Source: Gentiana macrophylla
Lineage: Eukaryota > Streptophyta > Magnoliopsida > Gentianales > Gentianaceae
Reading direction: 5' to 3'
Assembly (NCBI GenBank): GCA_026214975.1
Contig: JAOBSW010000488.1
Location: 62,001-126,000, forward strand
Length of the DNA stretch: 64,000 nt
In this document: one piece after another, positions 11,056-23,105 of the stretch
Layout of the letters: every line of letters starts with the position of its first letter
How positions within the stretch are numbered: position 1 is the first letter of the stretch
Made by a program: the position numbers and the translations under genes
The notes under the pieces: generated by a model
The model's database searches: none
Seen by the model: only the letters and a program-made list of their open reading frames with translations
Told to the model about the DNA's origin: nothing

Positions 11056-11950
11056 GTTAAGGGCATTAGTCCTAGCGTATGTATGCACAAGATCTCCGTG
11101 GACCCTGAAAAGAAAGCGGTTGCACAACCTCAGAGGCGTTTAACCCCACAATTAAAGGAAGTGGTTAGGAATGAGGTTATAAAAATATTGGAAATGGGAA
11201 TTATATTTCCAATTGCTGATAGCGAATGGGTTAGCCCTATCCACGTAGTTCCCAAAAAGGAGGATTGACGGTGCAAGCCAATGAGTTGAATGAGTTAATT
11301 CTGTGAGGCTAATCACGGTCATCGAGTATGCATAGACTTTAGGAAACTAAATGATGCAACTCGTAAGGACCATTTTCTCTTCCCTTCATCGATCAAATGC
11401 TCGAGAGATCGAGCGGGCATGCTTTCTATTGTTTTCGACGGATATTCGGGATACTATCAAATCCACATCTCACGAAGATCGTGAGAAAACAACATTTACA
11501 TGCCCATATGGGACATTTGCGTATAATCGAATGCCATTTGGGTTGTGCAACGCCCCCGCAACATTTCAACGGTGTATGATGTCATTATTTGCGGATATGG
11601 TGGAAGACTTCTTGGAAATCTTTATGGATGATTTCTCCGTGTTTAGAGACGATTTCGATTCATGTCTCACACATCTAGCACAGTGTTGAAGAGATGTGAA
11701 GAGACTAATCTTGTGCTTAATCGGGAGAAATGTCATTTGATGGTTACGGAAGGTATAATATTTGGGCCACCGCATATCAAAGAACGGTATAGAGGTGGAT
11801 AGAGCCAAAGTTGAGGTGATCGAGAAATTACCTCCACCTACTAATCTTAAAACTTTGCGAGGTTTTTAGGCAACGCCGGATTTTATCGAGGTTTATCAAG
11901 GACTTTTCCTGGTCTCTAGACCTCTTACCGAATTATTGGCCAAGGATGTG
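11056..11950 (+). pseudogene. Reverse transcriptase of element A
   Basis: RT motifs appear in order: GIIFPIADSEWVSPIHVVPKK (about 11195-11265), CPYGTFAYNRMPFGLCNAPATFQR (11500-11570), and the catalytic FMDDFSV (about 11620-11645), which keeps both Asp. Frameshifts near 11270, 11410 and 11690 and several stops break the gene. Confidence 0.85.
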
Positions 11951-12420
11951 CCATTCGTGTTTTCTAATGAGTGAATAAAAGCTTTCAACGAAATAAAAAG
12001 TAGACTGATCACTGCACCCGTTCTGGTCGCACCGGATTGGGATCTTCCGTTGGAGCTGATGTGTGATGCAAGTGATACTTCTGTAGGCGCCGCTTTGGGT
12101 CAAAGAAAAGATAAGATCTTCAGACCTATCTATTATGCAAGTCGGACTTTGAATGCTGCCCAAAGAAATTACGCCACAACGGAGAAGGAACTTTTGGCCG
12201 TTATCTTTGCTTTTGACAAGTTTAGATCTTACTTAGTGGGATCTAAAGTCACCTGTGTGGATCGACCATGCGGCTCTTAAGTATCTCCTAGCAAAGCAAG
12301 ATTCAAAGCCGAGATCGTTGAGATGGATTCTACTGCTTTGCAAGAATTTGACGTAGAAATCCGAGATAAGAAAGGAAGTGAGAACGTGGTGGCCGATCAT
12401 CTATCGCGCTTACAATTAGA
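11951..12420 (+). pseudogene. RNase H of element A
   Basis: Shows the gypsy RNase H signature MCDASDTSVGAALGQ (about 12060-12105), followed by YYASRTLNAAQRNYATTEKE and the thumb-like VVADHLSRL (about 12385-12412). A frameshift near 12260 breaks the frame. It would degrade RNA in the RNA-DNA hybrid. Confidence 0.82.
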
Positions 12421-12599
12421 GGATGGTGAGGAATTACCTGAGATAGGAGAATCTTTTCCTGATGAACAACTTTTCTCCATCACCACCATCAGGGGGCATG
12501 ATGATTGTGCTGCAGTTTCTTCGCGAATTGAGGTTGTGAAGGAGAAGAAGCAACCATGGTTTAGTTTGTTTGTCAATTATCTATCTGCAAAGTACCTAC

Positions 12600-13823
12600 C
12601 ACCAAATCTTACTGTCCAAGAAAGGTAAAAATTCTTTAAAGATCTTAGACACTACTATTGGGATGAGCCTTATTTGTTTAAGCTAGGATCTGATAATATT
12701 TTTCGAAGGTGTGTGCCCGAAGAATAGTATAATGATATCCTCAAGCATTGTCATTCCTATGAAGTTGGAGGACACTACGGGGGAGAAAAAACCGCGGCTA
12801 AGGTCCTCCAATGCGGTTTTTATTGGCCGACATTGTTTAAGGATGCACACCAATATGCAAAGGCATGTCATGCTTGTCAAATGATAGGTAATATTTCAAG
12901 GAGGAATGAGATGCCACTCAAGAGCATCTTAGAAGTGGAGCTTTTGACGTTTGGGGAATAGATTTTGTTGGACCCTTCACTTCATCATTATCTAACCGAT
13001 ATATCTTAGTTCTTTGTTGATTATGTATCCAAATGGGTTGAGGCCATTGCTTCCCTACTAACGATGCTAGGGTTGTGGTTAGATTCTTGAAGAAGAACAT
13101 TTTTACAAGGTTTGGGGACGCTAGGGCGATTATAGCGACAATGGTAGTCATTTCGTAATAAACCTTTGAAAGGTCGATGATTAAGTATGGGGTTCGACAT
13201 AAGCTAGCAACCGCCTATCACCCCTGCACTAGTGGCCAGGTAGAAGTCACCAATCGAGAGATAAAGCGTATCTGGAAAAAGCCGTTAATCACGACTAGGA
13301 AGGATTGGTCGTTACGTTTAGACGACGCTTTATGGGCTTATAGGACTGCATATAAAACCTCGATTGGAATGTCACCGTATAGGATTGTTTTTGGAAAGGC
13401 ATGTCATCTACCTATGGGCGGAGCACCGGGCCATGTGGGCAACAAGGATGCTAAATTTTGATGAGGCGTTGGCGGTGAGAAAAGGATGTTAGAATTAACT
13501 CGCTGGAGGAGTTTTCGTTTAGAGGCATACGAGAATGCCAAGATTTTCAAGGAGCGCACGAAGAAGTTTCATGACAAAAGATTCGGAGAGGACCTTTCAA
13601 GAGGGTGATCGGTTCTCTTGTACAATTCGCGCTTAAGACTCTTCCGGGTAAGTTGAAATCAAGATGGTATGGCCCATTTCAAGTACAACAAGTCTTTCCT
13701 TCGGAGCGGTGGAGCTATTCAATTTCAATGACGAGTCCAGATTTGTGGTCAATGGACATCGATAAGCATTATCACGGGCTTCCGCCGTCGCTGCTTGAGA
13801 GAGGAGGTTTTGTACCTCGATGA
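12600..13823 (+). pseudogene. Integrase of element A
   Basis: Contains an HHCC-type zinc region (HCHSYEVGGHYGG then CHACQ, about 12745-12885). Part of the catalytic core follows: [21 protein letters not shown] (about 13205-13270) and [20 protein letters not shown]. The Athila-typical GKACHLP lies at about 13393, and a C-terminal fragment runs to 13823. Stops and frameshifts are frequent. Confidence 0.83.
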
Positions 13824-15288
13824 CTACGTCTATGAATAAACCATCTTGAGCCGAGTCGAGCTAAGCGACTATAAACTTAGAACTACTACCTATAACTATC
13901 TTTTCCGTTTTCTTTTTAATAAAGTAGCATGCGCCTATCACTTTTTTTTTTTCCATCTCGCCATGTTCGAGTCTAAGTTCGGAATAAACGAGGTTTTTTC
14001 CTTGATAGCCGTCATGTGAGTTTTTATTTAGGTTTAAATCCCTTTTGGTCTTGTCCATGGCGTTATAAAGTAAAAGTGGCTTTAAGCTGTTTTTAGATAT
14101 CTATATCTAATTACTGCCATGTTATTTTATAACTTCCATAGACATGGTATTTGACGATTTCGTGGAGCTTGTTTGTTTATATAGGATGTGTCTGTCTCTT
14201 CACGTTGTGCCGATGATTACTCCGATATTGTTCCTTTACTTGGGAGCCGTTTCAGAGCTAAGTCTTTCATCTTGAACTCATTTATTTTTGTCATTGAGGA
14301 CAATGCCATGTTTAAGTGAAGCGGGGACTTAGCTATATGTTGTGCTAGATGTTGCTATATGTTGAAAAAGTCAAGGAACGGAATATTGAGACAATATTGA
14401 GCCAAATTTAAAAATTTTATGGATAAATGCCAAGTTGTTTAACTCGTGCCCTTAAACTTGTGAAGTTCTTATACTTAGAATTGATAGAAATGAACCAAGT
14501 TGCGTGAGTACGTGGTCATTTTATACTTTGCGATAAATTGTTAGTAAACTTAAGGATATTCATGCCAACAATTGCAAGTAGTTAGGTATTGTTCAATTAC
14601 TCAACATGTGAATCGCTTAGTACCGTATGAGTTATAATAATTGAAAGAAGTATGTGTACATTGCTTAGATAATTGGTTATGAGGACCTAATGTCGATATT
14701 TTTCGACTGATGTATTCTGATCTTTTAGCCAACAAAAGCGGAGTAATAAGCTTGGGACGTACCTGTGTTTTGACAATGCATTAAAACACTGGGCTTGTAG
14801 TAACATTACCAAATTAGCCCCGCGCTTGTGGTAATATTCGATGCTATGCTTAATCTAAGATAGGGGGATACTCTATGAAAAGTTTTCTTCCTTGAGATTA
14901 GTAGTATTCGAAAAATATGCAAAATTGAAAAAATTTCGAATTTTTAGAGGCTTTGAGTAATACTCGGTCTCCAAGTCCAAAAACCCTATAGATACGCTCT
15001 TGCTTATTGTTCTAGTGCTTTAACCATTGCGAGGCATAAGAAGTGTGAATGCTAATGTTGGTGAATTTTTATATGAAGTCTGCATAAGCTCTAATCTTGC
15101 TACATTTATATAAAATCAATGCACATGCACACAATCACTTCGATTCATAGCAAGTAGTGAATAATGCTTATCTTATGAGCATGACTGGTATGAGTTGACT
15201 CGGGTTTCTTGTGTAAGTATGAGTTGACCACAGAAAATGTTGTCTTGGGGAATGACTTATGGATGCTTTGTTCGGGACGAAGCAAAGT
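13824..15288 (+). other. 3' non-coding region of element A
   Basis: About 1.46 kb between integrase and the polypurine tract. I see no conserved ORF, and no envelope-like gene as some Athila elements carry. A polypurine-like GTGAAGCGGGGAC at about 14318 is the only notable motif. Confidence 0.7.
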
Positions 15289-15305
15289 TTAAGTGGGGGG
15301 CATTT
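15289..15305 (+). other. Polypurine tract of element A
   Basis: TTAAGTGGGGGG plus CATTT just before the 3' LTR start TGACGACAG. It follows the typical GGGACGAAGCAAAG sequence. Confidence 0.8.
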
Positions 15306-15664
15306 TGACGACAGTTAAAATATACCCATTTATGTCATCAATTATAACCTTAAATCGGAGTTAATTATATATATATTTCATATTTAATCACGTGTTTATA
15401 TTTATTATTTAATGATAAGTGATTATTAATATGATAATTGGTATTTAGCTGTTTTTATTATAAAAGAGCAATTAAGTGTGTGATAAATGATGATTTTGCA
15501 GATCATGATAAATCGGGAAGATAATTATCACGCAATCGAGAAATCTCAAGATAAAAGAGAAGAAAATCGGAGCATTGAAGAAAAGATTAATCGAGATCAA
15601 TTCAAAAGCATGGAGTGGGGAACAAGTCGACGAACCGAATTTGAAAACGCGCGTAAGAGGAGGC

Positions 15665-15721
15665 TCGGTCGACCGAGCCATGCCATTCGGTCGACCGAAG
15701 CGTAATCGTTCGGTCACCCGA
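15665..15721. repeat. Phased TCGGTCGACCGA array, 3' LTR U3
   Basis: Units begin at 15665, 15687 and 15710. The spacing is 22 and 23 bp, the extra base fitting a one-base insertion relative to the 5' LTR. Confidence 0.82.
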
Positions 15722-16124
15722 TCCTAATCGATTAACGCGCGTCTATCTTCTAGATCCATCCTATGTCGGCTACAACTCCTATATAAACAGCAGCCACGAT
15801 GCTGAGAAAAACACACCACTACAACACAAAACAATTTATACAATTTGAGTTTTAAGTTTTAGTTTTCTTTTCTTTTCTTTATGTTCGTTCATTGTGGATT
15901 CATTGGATTCTCCGATTAGGGAGCGCATTAAAGAGTGGGAGTCACTCGCCTCTCGAGGGTATGACTATTCAATTATGCAATCTTTATTTGTAGATCTCGA
16001 TATATTTTATTATGGAGTAGTTTTATTTGTATTGATTGCGTGATGTAGATTAATTTACGAACCAATGTGTTTAGGTTAGAAACGTTAAGAAGTAATCATG
16101 ATTTGTACCAACACAGAACTGTGT

Positions 16125-16179
16125 TCGGTCGACCGAGACATGTCATTCGGTCGCCGAAAGGCCATCGTTCATCGACCGA
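16125..16179. repeat. Phased TCGGTCGACCGA array, 3' LTR, downstream of TATA
   Basis: Perfect unit at 16125 and degenerate units at 16147 and 16169, 22 bp apart. Confidence 0.78.
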
Positions 16180-16908
16180 GCGTGGTGATGTGTAGGGCAA
16201 TATTATGATCGGCCGACTACGTCGATTCTCCGAATTGGAATTAAAACGAGTAATTAAACTCGATCAACTTAGTTATTCGTCATCATAATTTAACATGAAA
16301 CCCAAAAAGTGATTGTTACTTAGGATATAGATTGAATCGGCATCTAAGAAGTACGCCTTACCCTAGAATGTTGCTTAGATGAGGTTACGGTTTATACCGG
16401 CATCCCTAGTCTCGTAATTGTGTCAGAAGTTATATGAGATGGAGGCATTAAAAAGCGAAGTCACGTAATGGAGGCACGATGATTTAGATGGCCTAACCGG
16501 AGCTAAATCTACCTTAGGGGATGACTCCCGTAGTCATAATAATTAATCTTTAACGTTTGTTTTGTCTCGTTATCATCCTAATCCACATGGGGGAGTTATA
16601 ATCTACTAGCGTAATCAATACTATTTGTTTAGATAATATCAACCGTATTATCCGTGTTTTAGTAGTCTTAGTCTGTCTTTGTGGTCTTTTGTGTCTTGTG
16701 GTTGTCTCTATTTTATTTACTGCATTTAGTTGGTCGTAGACCGCCCTTTCAATTTAGTTCTAATAGGATAAAGTTGTGTTTTATTTGTGCTGAGTCTCTG
16801 TGGGATCGACCTCGACTCTATCTGGCTATACTACAATTGAACCTAGTTCTCTTGCTAGTGTGTTAGTAGGCATCGAGTTAATAATTTAACTTGACCTCCA
16901 TCAAGTGC

Positions 16909-17809
16909 ACCAGCAGAGGACACAAGGCTAGTGCACTGGTAGCACCCCAGCAAAGCAAAACGGATGACACAAGCAGAAAAGAGACACTGTAGCTAAAAGA
17001 ACAAATTGCTTTACTGATTAAACGTTTTGACGGGTTTATTAAGAAGAAACAATTCAAAGGAAGTTCATCGTCAAACAAGAAGTCAAGCTCAAGAAAAGAC
17101 ATCAAGAAAAAAAATGATGAATACAAATGTTTCAATTGTAACAAGAAAGGAGATTTCAAGGCTGATTGTCCTAAAGATAAAGATAAAGATGAAGACAAGA
17201 AGAGATACAAGTCTTCAGATAGAAAAAGAAGCAAGAAGGCACTAAAAGCTAAAACCAGCAGTGAAAATGATGAAGATTCCTCTGACAATGACTTTGCTGA
17301 TGAAGAAGACGCCATCTCAGACAATGAAAAGGCATGTTTGTGTCTGATGGCAAATGAAATTGAAGAAACAGGGGTAATATCTAGTTCAAATTCATCAAAT
17401 GCATCAACATCTGACACTGCACAATCTTCTATTCTCCCATTAGATTCTGCAAACCTAATTCAAAATCTCATGAGTAAATTTGAAGAAATTCAAAAAAATT
17501 ATGAAATTATAGAACAAGAATGTGAGAATCTAATAGAGGAAAATAAAAGACTAAAGAAAGAACAGGATGAACTGAAAGCTGAATCAACTAGTAAGGAAGT
17601 ACACTCAACTGATCACAAGCAGCAGATGATCACTCATCTAATGTTGACAGACCAGCTAAGAAAGCCTCCCTACCAGATAAGACTACAACTGCACCACTTG
17701 TTGCACCAGCTTACAAACCCCCAAAAAGGTTTGGATCCAGATTTGGCCTTGGCTACAATAGTGAAGATGAGGGTAGAAAAAATGGAAAATCAAAATCTGA
17801 TCTGAGGAC
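16909..17809 (+). pseudogene. CP1 gag, part 2 (zinc knuckle and coiled coil)
   Basis: Continues the gag broken at 6296. It contains a basic stretch, then the nucleocapsid motif CFNCNKKGDFKADC (about 17122-17165), where the CCHC histidine is replaced by Asp. An acidic Ser/Asp region follows, then a coiled coil (KFEEIQKNYEIIEQE, about 17475-17525). In another frame comes the linker YKPPKRFGSRFGLGYN (about 17710-17760). This linker and the coiled coil are the parts retained in ORF1 of the B family. The gene is cut at 17809 by a solo LTR. Confidence 0.82.
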
Positions 17810-19244
17810 TGATGACGGTTAAAATAGTCTATCCTAAGGCATCAACATTCTATCCATTATGAGCTAAAAATAGTTGTTTCAACCTATAAATATGAACCTT
17901 TTGAGTTGAATATCATATGTCGGGTTCGTGAGTCGAGAAATCTGCACTTAGCGTTTATTTTCCCTATTTCGATATTAGTTTGTGTATTATTTGATTATTT
18001 TCAAGATACAAAATATGGGGCTGAGAATTATGGATGAATCTAGAGTGGACTGAATGAAAGGAATGGGCCTAGGGTATTCTAGAACCTTCCAAGTTAAGTC
18101 GGCAGAAGAAAAAAGACGAAATTGCTCTGCCGCCGGTTTACCGAGAGTCCAGATCTTTCCGAAATGCATTTTCTTGGACAAGGGGTAGAACTAGGTGTTT
18201 CTAAGTCAGTTTAGGTAGATATAAATAAGAGGCTTTTCCTCAGAACACAAGTGTACAATTTTCAAGACAAGTATTATGCAATAAAAGTTCTTTGTTCTTT
18301 GTTTTATTATTTTATGAGTTCTGGCCGGAGAGACGACGGAGTCGCCGCCTAGGGAGAGATCCGAGGGAGATCTACACTCGTCTTTGAGAGTATAATTTTT
18401 TGTCTTTTCCAAGATGTAGATCTATCATTGTTCTATTCGACTAGTATGTTTTAATTGCTTATTTAGTTTAATTATATAGTAGTTAGTTTATTTTACCTCA
18501 TGTGTTATAGATCTAATTCGTTGGTGAAGAAATCATGAAATAGTAGTTGCGTTCTTCAAATCTGCGGCGGTCTATATCGCTAGATCTGAATACATAGTAA
18601 ATTATTAATTCATGATAATCGGCATTAGCTACATTGATCAATAGATTTAATTTACATGTTAGTAGCCTGATCAACTATTTGCATGTCATCGTAAAGCTAG
18701 CATGAAATACGAATAATGAAGTGTTAGTTTGGACATTATCTAGATGGACCCTAGGAATGTGCTGATCAGTGTCGACAACTGTCTAGGCAGGTTTGCGGTA
18801 TGAGTTAGCGCTCAATATCGATAACTCTAGTTCTTTATGCGTATGGGCTATTACGGACCAATTAAGGAGGGTAGCTTGCGTATAGATTGTCTACTACCAT
18901 TTTCAGAGTAGATAGGGTTAGGAGTTGTACCCGTAGCTGAACAATGAATTTAAATTCACCAATGGGGAGGACTGTTGCATGTGTGGGGGGAATACTAATT
19001 ACTCATAATTGAACTAATACATTAGAAACTCTTGTTGCTCCGTTGAACTTGCATAATCTTGCTAGTTGATTGTTACCAAATTTACTACTGTCTATATTAT
19101 AGTTGGTCGTAGACCATATTTGTGACAAGCTCAATCTTGATAATTAGACGTTCTTACGAGTCTCTGTGGGATCGACCTTGACTCGCCAGTACTCTACTAT
19201 GATAGACCTAGTCCTATTGATAGTAAGTGCTTTGCACGCGATCG
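17810..19244 (+). mobile_element. Solo LTR of an Athila-like element
   Basis: Starts TGATGACGGTTAAAATAG, like element A, and has a U5-like end with TGTGGGATCGACC as in A. The TATA box is at 18220-18227. It is flanked by AGGAC (17805-17809 and 19245-19249), and CP1 gag continues on both sides. The end reads CGATCG rather than CA, probably altered. No internal region remains, so it is a product of LTR-LTR recombination. Confidence 0.82.
18220..18227 (+). promoter_or_regulatory. TATA box of solo LTR
   Basis: TATAAATA in a GTAGA context within the U3-like half. Confidence 0.6.
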
Positions 19245-19249
19245 AGGAC

Positions 19250-19525
19250 CAAAACTGGACTAAAATTCAGAAAAGGAAATACCATGGTTTCCACTACTCA
19301 TCATGCACCAGTGAAGCGAAAGACCAGTGCAGTGAAACATCATAGTAAATAATCAAACCAGCCCATTAAAGGCAATGGCTTACTGAAAGGTAAGGGAAGA
19401 CTTTACCCTTCAGAGGATGATTGGAATGTTACACCCCCAAAATACAAGAAGAAACAATTTCATGCCACGCAAAATGTGTTTAGGAAAAGCCAACGCAACA
19501 CAAGAAGCAATATGAAAATAAGTTT
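19250..19525 (+). pseudogene. CP1 gag, part 3
   Basis: A basic Gag tail with GKGRLYPSEDDWN (about 19392-19430). The B-family ORF1 has the equivalent GRGRLFPTDEDW, which ties the two Gag tails together. The segment is cut at 19525 by element B1, and the target repeat AGTTT is at 19521-19525. Confidence 0.75.
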
Positions 19526-21281
19526 TGTTGGAAATAAAATTTATGTTTTGATGATGATTCATCACTTATTTGTTAGTTGTTCTTAACCCCATTGATGAAG
19601 TGTCATAACTAGCTGTTATAGTGCAAAGCAAAAAGAAGTCTAGACATCAATGTATAGGATTTATTAGTCTAATATTTGTATAAGTTAAATCAGACAAGCA
19701 CTGTAATAGTTCTAGGCTGGAACTGAGAAATGAAGAAACTGAGATTTAATCTAGCTGATATTCCACAAGAAACTGACAATAGAGCACACCAACAGAAGAT
19801 TGAAGAAGATAAGTTCGCTGAGGGAACAGACTCGGTTGGCTTATCTTAAAGACTGAAGAACTGAGGGACACAGACTTAGTTATTGAAGAATGAAGAACTG
19901 AGGGGGGTTCAAACACAATTATGAAGATTACAAGTCGAGACTGTAAAGTTGGACTTCAGGCAAGATTGTGGTGACCTGAACTGACTTTATGGATCTTGTA
20001 TGAAGACCTAAGAATCATAAAGACAATGAATTCTTAGATGATAAATGTATCATGGTGTACTCGATTAAGTCAATTATAATCGATGAAAGCCGAGTAATCC
20101 GATATTTGAAGAAGAGTAAAATCTCGATTAATGCTCCAAGTCGATTAGAAACCGACAAAAGAAAAACTCAAGACAAAAGCGATAAGGAAACTCAGTTTTA
20201 TAAGTCAGCCATCCAACTAACTGAGAGTACAGTCGAACGTTGTAAAGAAAGCAATTTCATTGGATGAAGTACTGACACAGCAGAACGATCAGAAAATATA
20301 GCCGTTACAAGTAGGATGAATGATGAATGAACCCCTATAAATAGACTACCTCTACAACATCAAAAAGGGTGTGCAGGTATATGATAATTAAGCAAGAAAA
20401 TTAAAAAATCTATCTAGTCAAGAAAGATCAAATTGAGGGGGAAAGCCAAATTCAAAAGAATACCTGCTAAGTACTTAATTGCAAAACCAAGAAATTTCTT
20501 CAAAGTGTTCAAACATATTCAAGCAGAATCAAGATCTAACATTTGAAGAATTCAGAGCCGTGCTTAAATTAATCATCCAGAAGAAAAGCTCAAGTCACAG
20601 TTGAATCATAGTTATTGATTCAAAGTCTCAACTTTGATTTTATCAAAGGTTAAGACTGTGAAACACCAAGAAGGTGTGAAGGACAGTTGAATGCAGTCAG
20701 GAAGACTGTGTTTGTGATGAGCTGGTGAAGAGACAATTCTACCCTCCAAGGACCAGTTGTTCAAACAATTGAAGAGCAAGCAATCCTACTGCTCTACAAG
20801 TGTTTAGATAGTGAAGCTAGGGATTAGTCAAGGACTATCGCTTTAGAACTTTTGTAACCGGGCCATCTCAAAGAAGTTCTTGTGGAATTTTCCTCCGCAT
20901 CACAAGGGGAAGAGAGGACGTCTGAGGATTACACCACGGAACCTCTATAATTCTTGTCTATTTACTTTATGCATTCATTTATTTCATTATAGTTTTATTT
21001 ACGTGGTTATCATATCGAAACTAAATTAACTAGTTGTTAAAGGCCAATATTCTATCATTGCTTGATTAACAAGACTAAATATAAGTCAAGATTAACTTAT
21101 GTTCGATTGAGCTAATCGAACTCCACACAAGTTAAGTGGACAGAACAAAGCTCGAATCGAAGATCAGTTTGAGTTTCAGAGAAACTCAGTTCCTGGGGCT
21201 TTTCCAGCTCAGGATTAGTTTTTGGTGACAAGTTTATTCACCCCCCTCTAAACTTGTGTTAGCCTTTCCAAGGGACCAACA
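19526..21281 (+). repeat. 5' LTR of B1
   Basis: 1756 bp. TATA box at 20336. Rich in ACTGAG/CTCAGT words, with many altered to CGA forms around 20050-20180 relative to the 3' LTR. Confidence 0.9.
20336..20343 (+). promoter_or_regulatory. TATA box of B1 5' LTR
   Basis: TATAAATA after ACCCC. The same box lies at 27442-27449 in the 3' LTR. Confidence 0.72.
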
Positions 21282-21296
21282 ATTGGTATCGGAGCA
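21282..21296 (+). other. Primer binding site of B1
   Basis: ATTGGTATCGGAGCA directly after the LTR, one base from the copia tRNA-Met consensus TTGGTATCAGAGC. Confidence 0.85.
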
Positions 21297-21419
21297 AATC
21301 TTCTTTTGAAGGTGATCCAATATCTATTCTGCTTGCTTGAGTAACTGTACATCAGTTATTTGTTCGGAGCAACCAGTTGTTGAAAACCCCTTACTTTTTC
21401 TTTCTTAAAAATATTTTTA

Positions 21420-22735
21420 ATGGATACATCTAGAATTAGAAATTGGCTAAATAACCCCCTGACTGACTATTTGCAGAATGTTGTCTATGATTTCCAGGAT
21501 GAAGTATTTGAGAGATTCAGTACTACAAGCTCTCACACAAATCCGGAACCTTATTTCAGCTATGGTGAAGACATTGAGTTTAATGTGGAAGTTGATGATG
21601 AATCCAAAGGATTTCCATCTCTAAGCGATCTTTCAGAAGAAGCGGAAAAAGAGTTACTACGAGTAGCTGATTCTATAGAAGAAAAATTAACCAGAGATCC
21701 ATCCAGTGCAAAAGCCACAAATATTGATGAGACTCTACCTACAAGCCATGGAGGAGAAAGTGATGAAGAAATCATACTGCTAGGAGCTACACAGGTGAAT
21801 GCAATTGATAAAGGAAAACAAGTTCTAATCAGTGATGATTCCTCAACAGAAGGTTTATCTATCAAACATCAGGAAGTAAGTGCATCTACATCCAAATCTC
21901 ACACTATCCTTTCAATGAAACCTTGGACATGCTCATAAAACAATTAGAGATTATTCAAAAGAATTATGAGAATGTCAAAAAGGAGAAAAAGTTATTGAAA
22001 ACTGAAATTTCAAGATTGAATGCTGAAATCAATCTAATCAAGACTAATAATGGAACCAAGGTAATTCGACCAACTGATGAACCAACAAAAGTTATAAACA
22101 TCAGTGAATCATCAGTTGATCCAATTTCCAAAGTTCAATTCAAACCAGGAAAACCATTTGGAGATAGATCTGGTTTAGGGTTTGATAATCAGTATAATTC
22201 TAAGTTAAGACGAAGATCAGTTGCGATAAAATTTGTGACTACTCAACAGTCAAAAACTCAGAAAACTGATAAAGTTATTAGAACTGATAGATACTCAGCA
22301 CAGCCAAATGCACAAACTGATAAACCTGAAAAATCAGTTAGTAAAATTCATCGAGTCAACAGATTTTATAGAAAAACTCAGAAGGCTGAAAACAGTAAAA
22401 CTGATCTGAAGTCAGTAAGCAAAATCTTCAAGTCATATCGATCTAAGAATGAAGATCATTCATGGAATAATAGACTCAGAGGGAAAGGAAGATTATTTCC
22501 CACTGATGAAGATTGGAATAGACCATCACATCAGTTTCACAAGCTGAACAAATTTAAAACTGTTATGACAAAACAGGAAAAGTTTGTGAAAACTGATTTC
22601 ACTCAGTCAAAATGACAAGAGAGGTATAAAGTTAAAAATAAAGTTGTACCATCAAAAGCTAATCGATTAGGACCCAAAAGATATGGGTACCAAAATTTCT
22701 CACTTTGTTTTTGCAGAGAAACACAACTAGCGGAG
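21420..22735 (+). pseudogene. B1 ORF1, truncated Gag (tail only)
   Basis: The start codon at 21420 opens MDTSRIRNWLNNPLTDYLQ, shared with B2 and B4. It then has an acidic region with DEEIILLGA, a coiled coil (NYENVKKEKKLLKTEISRLN, about 21962-22020), the linker FKPGKPFGDRSGLGF and a basic C-terminus with GKGRLFPTDEDWN. Linker, coiled coil and tail match the CP1 Gag C-terminal half. The capsid-type domain and zinc knuckle are absent. A frameshift at about 21930 splits it, and a one-base loss breaks the GPKQIWVPK motif near 22675. The role is unknown; it could tether element RNA or proteins to particles made by a relative (speculation). Confidence 0.75.
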
Positions 22736-23105
22736 AATCGAGAAATGCAATTCACAAAAGCGAGTTGTATTCACAACCGAGTTTTGAATTCAAAGATAAG
22801 GACAAAGCGAGCATACACAATTTGTTGATACACCGTACCTTCTTTATTCACTTTTATCTAGCTACGGTTATCAAGAAAAGACGTGGTCCTTCTCAATCTA
22901 AACCGTTCATAATTTCCACTCACCCACTTTTTTGCAATCTCAACACATTTATGACAAGACGTTTTAAGTCCCACTCAATTCTGAACTACCCCCACTCCAA
23001 ATTATAAATACCCAGAATTTTCTTTTATATAAATTCTTTACGCTTGAATTCTGAATCTACTCTCTGAATTTCAAAATTTTCAAATTTTCAATCAAATCCA
23101 GAAAA
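22736..23105 (+). promoter_or_regulatory. B1 ORF2 leader with internal TATA box
   Basis: A non-coding spacer between ORF1 and ORF2. TATAAATA at 23003-23010 lies 103 bp upstream of the ORF2 ATG and is followed by an A/T-rich, ATG-free leader. The same arrangement occurs in B2, B3, B4 and CP1. Confidence 0.6.

Larger units (their letters stand above)
6297..16903 (+). mobile_element. Athila-like Ty3/gypsy element A, complete but decayed
   Basis: A 10.6-kb element with two LTRs (6297-7890, 15306-16903), a TGGCGCCGTTG primer site, gag, DLGAS protease, FMDD reverse transcriptase, RNase H, integrase, a long 3' non-coding part and a polypurine tract. The target repeat AGTGC lies at 6292-6296 and 16904-16908, within CP1 gag. 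Integrase motifs and the primer site match the Athila lineage. All genes carry stops or frameshifts. Confidence 0.93.
15306..16903 (+). repeat. 3' LTR of element A
   Basis: 1598 bp, matches 6297-7890. TATA box at 15780-15787 and palindrome arrays at 15665 and 16125. It is followed by the target repeat AGTGC (16904-16908) and CP1 gag. Confidence 0.93.

Noticed and set aside
13824..15288. Possible envelope-like ORF after integrase in element A
   Set aside because: No reading frame of useful length or conserved motif was found, only short random frames.
16878..17417. 179-codon minus-strand frame, Leu/Ser-rich
   Set aside because: It is the complement of the Lys/Glu/Asp-rich CP1 gag, which has clear motifs on the plus strand.
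20052..20267. 71-codon frame in the B1 5' LTR
   Set aside because: It lies in LTR U3, is absent from the paired LTR, and depends on the doubtful CTGA/CGA differences.
21282..21296. tRNA-related sequence
   Set aside because: It is only the primer binding site complementary to a tRNA 3' end; no tRNA gene structure follows.
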